Origin: Bog-473 sp036491435
GTDB lineage: Bacteria > Actinomycetota > Acidimicrobiia > Acidimicrobiales > RAAP-2
Length of the DNA stretch: 7,533 bases
Reading direction: 5' to 3'
Assembly: GCA_036491435.1 (NCBI GenBank)
Contig: DASXBZ010000192.1
Coordinates: 1-7,533 of the forward strand
Below are positions 1 through 5,313 of the stretch, piece after piece. A program made the position numbers and the translations under genes. A model generated the notes under the pieces. That model was not told where the DNA came from. It saw nothing but the letters and a program-made list of their open reading frames with translations, and searched no databases. Numbering within the stretch: the stretch's first letter is position 1; each line of letters begins with the position of its first letter.

Positions 1-1560
1 GTGCAGGCGGGTGGGATCGCCGAAGATCGGCACCTCGTAACTCGGCTCGATGCTGAGGGCGATGCCCGCCACCGTCGCCGACGTCTGGATCGCGTGCACC
101 GCCTCGCCGGCCAACTGGTTCAGATCGAGCTCGGTGAACGCAACGCGCAGCCCCCGCCCGGCGCCCGGGTCGGCCAAGAGGTCCTCGGCCACGCGCTGGA
201 GCTGCTCCGCGTTGCGGTCGATTGTCTGCAGCATCCGCATCTGGCTCTCGGTCAGGTCACTCGAGGCATCGAGCAGCAGCTCGATGAAGCCCCGGATCGA
301 CGTGATCGGCGTGCGCAACTCGTGCGAGACCGTGGCCACGACGTCGTCCTTCATCTGGGTCAACTCGCGCAGCCGGTTGTTCTGCTCGATGAGGGACTGC
401 GTGACCTCTTTCTGGATCGCGAACAGCCGCTCGCGGTCGGCCGCCAGCTCCTCGCGCTCCGTCACGTCGATCGCCACGACGACGTAGCCGCCGTTGGATG
501 GCGACGCCGGCGCGCTGGACTCGGCCCGGTCGGGCGCGTCGGAGAAGCCGGTATCGCCGTTCGTGTGCGCGAACTCGTCAGTCTCGGGCTCCATCGTCAG
601 CTCCGGCGTGGGCACCGGAAGGGCCCTGACCCGCACGACGCAGCGCCGCCGCTGGCCGTCTTTGCGCGTGGCTGTCCACGGCACCTCGGCCGCCGCTTCG
701 GCGTCCACCGGCTCGAGCGTCGTCCGCATGGCGTCGATGGTCTGGCGCCGCTCGTCGATCTGGGCCGGGTCGATGAAGTCGGCGATGGAGCGGACGCCCA
801 CCACCTCGGCCGCCAGGTAGCCGAGCATCTGCTCCGCGCCGGCGGAGAAGAAGGTCACGGTCCCGGCCGGGTCGACGCCCATGATGGCGCTCCCGGTGGC
901 GGCGCGGAGCAGGGTCTCGAGGCGGTCCCGCGCGTAGTCGGCCTCGCGGGCGTTGTGGCGGGAGATCCGCGACTGGTCCGCCAGGTCGCCGAGCACACTG
1001 CGGTCGCGCGAGACCATCGTGTAGACGGTCGACGCGACCAACGTGGTCACGGTCGCCATGACAAGGACCTGGCGCCATTCGAGCGTCGGGTAGTTCGGCG
1101 GTCCGACGATCAGCAGCGGGATGAGCAGCGCGAGGTCGAGACAGAACAGCCCCACCAACAGGTGCAGCCGCCGCCCGTAGAGGGACAGCCACACGATCGG
1201 CAACAGGTATACGACGACCAGCCCGGAGTTGGAGCCGCCCTGGGCGTCCCGGATGATGGCGATGACGGCGATGTAGCCGATCGGGATGCTGAGCCACGCC
1301 CATTCGGGGAGCCGTTCCCACGGAATGAGGAACGCCGCCGCGACGAGAGCAAAGAAGAGGACGCCGGCGACGGAGATCTCCCGGCGGGCATCGTGAGGGA
1401 AGGGGATGACCGCGATGAGCACCGTACCGACGCCCACGAGTGCAAACACGGGTAGCCGGACTCGCATCGAGCCGGAGAAGCCGATGGGCAGGGCCGCTCC
1501 GGGCATCGACTCTTCGCGACGCCCGTACTTGGTGCCGCGGCTCCGGAGTTGCTCGTTCAC
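1..1560 (-). CDS. Membrane-bound PAS sensor histidine kinase (partial, 3' end missing)
   Basis: Sensor kinase that should autophosphorylate on histidine and pass the phosphate to the response regulator encoded just upstream. At least 520 residues are read with no in-frame stop. The GTG start at 1560 overlaps the regulator's TGA stop (GTGA), with AAGG a few bases upstream; internal ATGs at residues 19 and 32 are alternatives. Residues 36-183 hold about six hydrophobic segments with very short loops, so the input is probably sensed within or near the membrane. A PAS domain follows (about 212-367, closing with an AIDVTERE PAC-type end), then a linker and the HisKA dimerisation helix with the H box SHELRTPI; the phosphorylated His is residue 413. 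The last residues (GDPTRLH) are the start of the HATPase_c domain, so the N and G boxes lie outside the window. An acidic/Ser-Pro loop of about 37 residues (320-356) interrupts the PAS domain before its last strand. The signal sensed is unknown. Confidence 0.93.
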   Translation of the reverse strand, partial: MNEQLRSRGTKYGRREESMPGAALPIGFSGSMRVRLPVFALVGVGTVLIAVIPFPHDARREISVAGVLFFALVAAAFLIPWERLPEWAWLSIPIGYIAVIAIIRDAQGGSNSGLVVVYLLPIVWLSLYGRRLHLLVGLFCLDLALLIPLLIVGPPNYPTLEWRQVLVMATVTTLVASTVYTMVSRDRSVLGDLADQSRISRHNAREADYARDRLETLLRAATGSAIMGVDPAGTVTFFSAGAEQMLGYLAAEVVGVRSIADFIDPAQIDERRQTIDAMRTTLEPVDAEAAAEVPWTATRKDGQRRRCVVRVRALPVPTPELTMEPETDEFAHTNGDTGFSDAPDRAESSAPASPSNGGYVVVAIDVTEREELAADRERLFAIQKEVTQSLIEQNNRLRELTQMKDDVVATVSHELRTPITSIRGFIELLLDASSDLTESQMRMLQTIDRNAEQLQRVAEDLLADPGAGRGLRVAFTELDLNQLAGEAVHAIQTSATVAGIALSIEPSYEVPIFGDPTRLH

Positions 1561-2255
1561 CGGGCCTTGGTGCGGTAGCGGTACCCGAACCCCCGCACGG
1601 TCTCGATGGGGGTGTCGTCCCCTTCGTCCCACCCGAGCTTCCGACGCAGTCGCAGCACGGCGTACTTGACCCGGGACGGTGCGAGACCGCTCGGGTCGTC
1701 CCAAGCCAGCTCGATGAGCTGATCAGAGGACAGGACTTGGCCCTGGTGCCGGGCCAAGGTTGCGAGGAGGCGGTACTCGGTCGGGGTCAACACGATGGCG
1801 TTGCCGTCGATCGTGACTTCCTGGTGGGCGAAGTCGACGTGCAGGGTGCCGTCGTCGAAGGTCGTGACCGGGTCGCTCCTCGAGACCTGCCGGCGACTGA
1901 TCGCCTGGAGGCGGGCCAAGAGCTCCACCCGGCTGAACGGCTTCGTCAGGTAGTCGTCCGCCCCCGCATTCAAACCCCGCACCTTGTCTCTTTCGGTACC
2001 AAGGGCCGTGAGCATGAGGACGGGGACGTCGCTCATGTCCCTGATCCGCTCCAGGACCTGCCAGCCGTCGAGGTCGGGGAGGCCGACGTCGAGGATCACG
2101 ATGTCGGGGTGGCTCTGATGGAATTGGCGCACGCCGTCGCGGCCCTCGGACGCCTCGGACACCGAGAAGCCCTCTCGTTCCAGAAGGGTGCGCAGAAGTT
2201 GTCGGATGTCGACTTCGTCCTCGATGACCAGCACCGAGATGTGGCCGTCACGCAT
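1557..2255 (-). CDS. OmpR/PhoB-family response regulator
   Basis: Cytoplasmic two-component transcription factor of 232 residues, the usual length for the family. The receiver domain (about 7-118) shows all key residues: acidic pocket E12-D13, phosphoacceptor D56 in VILDVGLPDLDGW, T83, and K105 in LTKPF. The C-terminal winged-helix DNA-binding domain (about 130-230) has the TPTEYRLL start, a recognition helix around VKYAVLRLRRKLG and the wing motif TVRGFGYRY. The ATG at 2255 is chosen because the receiver domain begins six residues later. An upstream in-frame ATG at 2342 would add 29 residues unlike the family, and a GTG at 2261 would add two. There is no clear Shine-Dalgarno, but a -10-like TACAGT ends 9 bases before the ATG, so the message may be leaderless. 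It is cotranscribed with the kinase and is probably autoregulated through the direct repeat at 2285-2302. Target genes cannot be told from sequence. Confidence 0.95.
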   Translation of the reverse strand: MRDGHISVLVIEDEVDIRQLLRTLLEREGFSVSEASEGRDGVRQFHQSHPDIVILDVGLPDLDGWQVLERIRDMSDVPVLMLTALGTERDKVRGLNAGADDYLTKPFSRVELLARLQAISRRQVSRSDPVTTFDDGTLHVDFAHQEVTIDGNAIVLTPTEYRLLATLARHQGQVLSSDQLIELAWDDPSGLAPSRVKYAVLRLRRKLGWDEGDDTPIETVRGFGYRYRTKAR

Positions 2256-2264
2256 CAGCACGCA

Positions 2265-2270
2265 ACTGTA
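2265..2270 (-). promoter_or_regulatory. Candidate -10 element for the two-component operon (leaderless)
   Basis: TACAGT on the minus strand fits the TANNNT -10 consensus of the actinobacterial housekeeping sigma factor. It ends 9 bases before the regulator's ATG, so transcription would begin at or within a base or two of the start codon. No good -35 hexamer is seen at 17 bp; that position is occupied by the direct repeat at 2285-2302, as expected for an activator-dependent promoter. This is inference from spacing only. Confidence 0.4.
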
Positions 2271-2284
2271 CTGGGGAAACTGGC

Positions 2285-2302
2285 AATTGGAGTGAAATTG
2301 GA
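2285..2302 (-). promoter_or_regulatory. 11-bp-period direct repeat, candidate OmpR/PhoB-type operator
   Basis: On the minus strand TCCAATT occurs twice in direct orientation with an 11-bp period (TCCAATTTCAC then TCCAATTGCCA). OmpR/PhoB-family regulators bind as head-to-tail dimers to direct repeats of about 11 bp. The proximal copy lies 14 bp upstream of the candidate -10 and so overlaps the -35 position, the usual place for activation by this family. The repeat sits about 30 bp upstream of a gene for just such a regulator, so autoregulation is a reasonable inference. Confidence 0.5.
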
Positions 2303-2377
2303 CCCAGCGGTCGCCACACGAAGCCCCAGGTGGACCACGCATTTGTGAGTCGATTTACCAACTTCGGGCCTCGGCAC

Positions 2378-2421
2378 CCCGGATACGGCGCCCCCCGTGT
2401 CGGATTCTCCTGGTATCCGGG
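2378..2421 (+). repeat. Inverted repeat / hairpin with a six-C loop
   Basis: CCCGGATAC (2378-2386) pairs perfectly with GTATCCGGG (2413-2421), 9 bp around a 26-base loop. The loop contains CCCCCC (2391-2396) and then GGATTCTCCT. A small internal stem, ACGG with CCGT, is also possible. Neither strand has a T-run after it, so it is not a simple terminator. Its loop resembles that of the hairpin at 2545-2607. Confidence 0.5.
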
Positions 2422-2540
2422 CTCCCGGTGGCCGGCCGCCGGCGCCCGAGTCCGTGGTCCCGGCGGCAAGAAAAGAGGCCCGACCCGGTCGCCCGATGTC
2501 GCGCCGAGCCCGAGCGAGAACCGATGCATGCCCAGACACG

Positions 2541-2607
2541 AAAAAGTGCGCCGGCCTGGTCGTCGGTTCCCCCCGGATTCCTCCGACCGACGCTAGGCCG
2601 GCGCACT
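2541..2607 (-). terminator. Strong intrinsic terminator-like hairpin, minus strand
   Basis: AGTGCGCCGGCCT (2545-2557) pairs perfectly with AGGCCGGCGCACT (2595-2607). Further in, GTCG/CGAC and TCGG/CCGA add eight pairs around one bulged C, closing a 16-base loop (2567-2582). Read on the minus strand, the stem is followed directly by TTTTT (2545-2541), the classical Rho-independent layout. On the plus strand the stem is followed only by a weakly T-containing stretch. It would stop leftward transcription before the two-component operon, yet no gene is visible to its right on that strand. Confidence 0.65.
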
Positions 2608-2798
2608 CATTCGTTGCACCGTTCCCCGTGGTGTTCCCCCGGGCAAGAATCCGCTCCCCCTCGACGGACTCCCACCTGGCCGTCCCCCTCCGAACCGGCC
2701 ATCACCATGGGCACTGCACTGATGGGGAGTACTTTGACCACCCGCTGTCGCAACCGGGACTGATTTGGGTTGCGGTTCGGTTGCCTCGACCCGAATCG

Positions 2799-2813
2799 TG
2801 GCGGAATCCGCCA
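2799..2813. promoter_or_regulatory. 15-bp palindrome, possible operator
   Basis: TGGCGGAATCCGCCA has two perfect 7-bp arms around a single central base. That is too tight for a stable RNA hairpin but typical of a site bound by a homodimeric regulator. It lies about 315 bp upstream of yajC and 540 bp from the regulator start, so which promoter it would serve is unclear. Chance occurrence in GC-rich DNA cannot be excluded. Confidence 0.3.
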
Positions 2814-2916
2814 TACGGAGTCCCCTGGAGCGTTATTCCCGCCGGGAGGCGACTGCGCGCCACCGGCCTGGCGGTAGGGGCTGGTAGGTCCGGGCGGTGC
2901 AGTCTCCGGGGAGCGT

Positions 2917-2980
2917 GCGGGAGCGCTGTGTGACGGCCCTCCCGCCGCGGTCGGGCCCTTGGGCGCTCCTCTCCGCGGCG
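2917..2980. repeat. Two adjoining, mutually overlapping hairpins
   Basis: GCGGGAG (2917-2923) pairs with CTCCCGC (2939-2945), and CGCCGCGG (2943-2950) pairs with CCGCGGCG (2973-2980). The two stems share bases 2943-2945, so both cannot form completely at once. No T-run follows either. They lie 150-210 bp upstream of yajC, probably upstream of its promoter. Their function is unknown, and stems of this size can occur by chance in DNA this GC-rich. Confidence 0.3.
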
Positions 2981-3086
2981 ACTTCCCGAGGTGGCATTCC
3001 TCCCTGGTCGCCGACGCTGGGGGACCTCCTCGGCGCCGCGCAAAAAAGCACGCCCCGAGCGCCCAAGAGATGGTGAACGCACGCAC

Positions 3087-3092
3087 TAGGGT
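3087..3092 (+). promoter_or_regulatory. Candidate -10 element for the yajC-secD-secF operon
   Basis: TAGGGT fits TANNNT and would start transcription near 3099, giving a leader of about 30 bases that contains the yajC ribosome binding site. No convincing -35 hexamer is found 16-18 bp upstream, so support is weak. Confidence 0.35.
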
Positions 3093-3116
3093 GGCGCTTC
3101 GCAACCATTTCAGTCC

Positions 3117-3121
3117 AAGGA
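3117..3121 (+). promoter_or_regulatory. Ribosome binding site of yajC
   Basis: AAGGA ends six bases before the ATG at 3128, a good Shine-Dalgarno and spacing, and it fixes the yajC start. Confidence 0.75.
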
Positions 3122-3127
3122 TCCCCA

Positions 3128-3649
3128 ATGACACAGTCCCTGGCGCTGGCCCATCTCCTCCTGACTGCCTCGAAGTCATCGTCGGGCTCCAGCGCGTTCC
3201 TCACACTCCTGCCCCTACTCGCGATCGGCGTGCTGGGCTATTTCTTCTTCATCAAGCCCCAGCAACGAAAGGCCCAAGCGGCACGCGCCGCCCAGGGCTC
3301 GGGCTTCGAGGTGGGGGACGAGGTGCAGACCGTGGGCGGCGTCATCGGCACGGTCCTCGAGGTCCACGGCGATCGCTACACCCTCCTGACCGGCGCGCTC
3401 GGTGACGACGGGAACCTTGACGGCCCACAGCCGACCCGCATCGTGTTCGTCCGCCAGGCAATCGCCAAGAAGATCGAGCGCGTCGAGGACGCCGGAGTCG
3501 ACGACGATGCGCCGGTCAATGACGTTCGTCCCAGCCCCAATGCGACCACCAACGGGAGCAGCAGCCACGCCGACAAGGACATCGACGACGTGGGCGGCGA
3601 CAGCGCGCCGACGAGCGGCGAGCATGGTGGGGAGGCTGAAGAGGGGTGA
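3128..3649 (+). CDS. yajC: YajC, SecDF-associated preprotein translocase subunit
   Basis: Small membrane protein of 173 residues that associates with SecD and SecF at the SecYEG translocon. A single transmembrane helix (about 23-41, ending in GYFFFIKPQQRK) matches the family signature of a helix followed by an IxPQQ(K/R) turn. A small cytoplasmic beta domain follows, with GDEVQTVGGVIGTV (about 62-75). From about residue 120 the protein continues as an acidic, Asp/Gly/Ser-rich tail of some 55 residues. This tail makes it longer than typical YajC proteins (about 110 residues) and is probably disordered. The ATG is supported by AAGGA upstream. Its TGA overlaps the GTG of secD by four bases, so translation of the two is probably coupled. 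Location and motif together make this call firm; YajC is generally not essential. Confidence 0.93.
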   Translation: MTQSLALAHLLLTASKSSSGSSAFLTLLPLLAIGVLGYFFFIKPQQRKAQAARAAQGSGFEVGDEVQTVGGVIGTVLEVHGDRYTLLTGALGDDGNLDGPQPTRIVFVRQAIAKKIERVEDAGVDDDAPVNDVRPSPNATTNGSSSHADKDIDDVGGDSAPTSGEHGGEAEEG

Positions 3650-5313
3650 GCCCGAAGTCTGGGGGGCGGGCACAGCGACGCCAGCGGCGCATGCTGCTGA
3701 CGAGCGTGCTGGTCGTCATCGGGATCTCGCTGGCCTCGTTCGCCGCCGTCTTCGCGGCGAAATGGTCACCGCGGCTTGGTCTCGACCTGGCCGGCGGGGT
3801 CTCGGTCGTCTACACCGCCGAAGGGAAGAACATCTCGACGGCCGACTTGAACGAGACGGTCAACATTCTGAACCTCCGGGTCAACGGTCTGGGCGTGTCC
3901 GGCGCCACGGTCCAGACGACGGGCACAAACCAGATCTCGGTCTCGATCCCCGGCGTGACCAACGCACAGGAAGTGCTCAAGCAGATCGGGCAGACGGCTC
4001 GGCTGTACTTCCGGCCGGTGCAGTGTTACGCCTACCCGGAGTCCGTGCCCAAGCACGCTCCGAAGAACTACACGCCACCGCGAAGTGTGGGCGCGGTGCC
4101 CGCCTGCCAGACGTCGTACGCGGTCAACGCGTCCAGCCTGAACGTGCAAGCCAATCCGTCGTCGCCCAACGGGTTCACGTCGAACAACGTCCCCCCGGAC
4201 CCCCAGTATGCGGCTGTCCCGTCCACCAGCACGGTGAAGCCGAACTACGAGAACAGCACGGTCGTGCTGCCGGGCGTCGGCAACAACTGCTTGGCGAACG
4301 GTTACCGCTGTGTGCTGGGCCCGAGCGAGCTGCCCGGAAGCGCCGTGAGCGGGGCTCAGGCGACCCAGGACCAGACCGGACATTGGGTGGTCGACTACAA
4401 CCTCTCGGGTTCCTCCAAGGGCTTGCCGGCCAGCTGTAAGGGGCAGAACGGATCGCAGTGCTGGGACGCGGTCGCCCAGAACAACTTCCACCTGCCCTTG
4501 GCGATCGAGCTCGACGGGCAGGTCTACTCGGCGCCGCTGATCCAGCCGACGCAAGCGACCTTCACGTCCTTCGCCGGCAAGGGTCAGATTTCGGGGAGTC
4601 TCAGTCAGCAGGACGCCAACAACCTCGCCCAGGCCATGAACTACGGCGCGCTGCCCGTGGTCCTCAAGGCGGCCACCTCCGAGACCGTCTCGGCGACGTT
4701 GGGGCACTCGGCGCTCGTCGCGGGCCTGGGTGCCGGCATCGCAGGGCTGCTGCTGGTGCTGCTCTACGTCCTCTTCTATTACCGGGCCCTTGGTGTCGTG
4801 GTCATTTCGGGGCTGGTCCTGACGGCGTTGATGCTGTGGGCGATCATCTCGGCCCTGGGGCACACCTCGGTCGCGCCGAGCTTCGACCTGGCCGGGATCA
4901 CCGGTCTCATCGTGTCGATCGGCATCACCGTGGACTCCTACATCGTCTATTTCGAGCGATTAAAAGACGAGACCAGATCGGGCCGATCGGTCCGCACCTC
5001 GGTGGACCGTGGCTTCAAGAGCGCGTGGCGCACCGTATGGGCCGCTGACTTCGTGTCGCTGATCGCCGCGGTGGTCCTCTACTTCTTCGCGGTGGGCAAT
5101 GTGAAGGGCTTCGCCTTCTTCCTCGGACTGTCGACGATCATGGACATGGCGGTGACGTGGTTCTACACGCGGCCGCTGGTGATCTTGCTGGGCCAGAGCC
5201 CCCGCCTGCAAGGCACCGGCGCGTTCAGCATCGCCACCGGGCTCCAGGTGCCTCCAACACCGAGCCCGACCGAAGCGGTGCCTGTCGGAGCCGGCGGGGG
5301 AGGTGGCGCGTGA
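3646..5313 (+). CDS. secD: Protein translocase subunit SecD
   Basis: Half of the SecDF pump, an RND-superfamily membrane protein that uses the proton-motive force to pull or release proteins on the outer side of SecYEG. It has 555 residues. TM1 (about 16-38) is followed by RLGLDLAGGVSVVY, the family motif at the start of the large extracellular P1 region. IELDGQVYSAPLI closes that region. Five more membrane segments lie between about 355 and 520. TM4 carries GITGLIVSIGITVDSYIVYFERLKDE, with D430 at the place of the conserved proton-relay Asp of SecD. Residues 125-275 hold an Asn/Ser/Pro-rich insertion with six cysteines (127, 154, 215, 222, 264, 272). The C-terminus ends in a Pro/Thr stretch and a Gly run. 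The GTG start overlaps the yajC stop, with GAGG just upstream; the stop overlaps the secF GTG. Confidence 0.97.
   Translation: MSPKSGGRAQRRQRRMLLTSVLVVIGISLASFAAVFAAKWSPRLGLDLAGGVSVVYTAEGKNISTADLNETVNILNLRVNGLGVSGATVQTTGTNQISVSIPGVTNAQEVLKQIGQTARLYFRPVQCYAYPESVPKHAPKNYTPPRSVGAVPACQTSYAVNASSLNVQANPSSPNGFTSNNVPPDPQYAAVPSTSTVKPNYENSTVVLPGVGNNCLANGYRCVLGPSELPGSAVSGAQATQDQTGHWVVDYNLSGSSKGLPASCKGQNGSQCWDAVAQNNFHLPLAIELDGQVYSAPLIQPTQATFTSFAGKGQISGSLSQQDANNLAQAMNYGALPVVLKAATSETVSATLGHSALVAGLGAGIAGLLLVLLYVLFYYRALGVVVISGLVLTALMLWAIISALGHTSVAPSFDLAGITGLIVSIGITVDSYIVYFERLKDETRSGRSVRTSVDRGFKSAWRTVWAADFVSLIAAVVLYFFAVGNVKGFAFFLGLSTIMDMAVTWFYTRPLVILLGQSPRLQGTGAFSIATGLQVPPTPSPTEAVPVGAGGGGGA
5298..5304 (+). 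promoter_or_regulatory. Ribosome binding site of secF, inside the secD 3' end
   Basis: GGGAGGT lies five bases before the GTG at 5310. It selects that start over upstream in-frame starts (for example 5157) that would lie inside secD. It is encoded by the terminal glycine codons of secD. Confidence 0.7.

Larger units (their letters stand above)
2256..3127. other. Long divergent intergenic region without a supported protein gene
   Basis: About 870 bp separates the leftward two-component operon from the rightward yajC-secD-secF operon. Open frames exist on both strands, but their products are Arg/Pro/Gly-rich, match no fold I recognise and lack ribosome binding sites. The stretch holds several hairpins, runs of 4-6 C on the plus strand between 2390 and 2690, a minus-strand terminator-like hairpin (2541-2607) and a palindrome (2799-2813). 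I saw no tRNA, rRNA, RNase P, tmRNA or SRP RNA signature. A non-coding RNA gene is possible. Confidence 0.6.

Noticed and set aside
1..1455. Long plus-strand open frame of 484 codons at the left end
   Set aside because: It is antisense to the histidine kinase in exact codon register. The minus strand reads membrane helices, PAS, and the H box SHELRTPI, whereas the plus product is Arg/His/Gly-rich without motifs.
2768..2784. GGTTGC repeated with an 11-bp period, as a second regulator site
   Set aside because: It does not resemble the TCCAATT repeat, has no promoter beside it, and is explained by a simple GGTT-rich stretch.
3030..3065. A6 run (3042-3047) read as a minus-strand T-run with a preceding hairpin
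   Set aside because: Only a four-pair stem with a wobble can be drawn, too weak for an intrinsic terminator.
2607..3110. RNase P RNA, SRP RNA or tmRNA as the source of the minus-strand terminator
   Set aside because: I looked for the GAGGAAAGTCC and ACAGAA segments, the SRP GGAAG/GCAGCC core and the tmRNA ends on the minus strand and found none.
2397..3179. Several open frames of 70-190 codons on both strands between the operons
   Set aside because: Their products are low-complexity Pro/Arg/Gly-rich, have no recognisable domain and no ribosome binding site, and overlap one another. I kept the region as non-coding.
3402..4439. Plus-strand frame of 345 codons overlapping yajC and secD
   Set aside because: It is an out-of-frame shadow of two clearly recognised genes, with an Arg-rich product.
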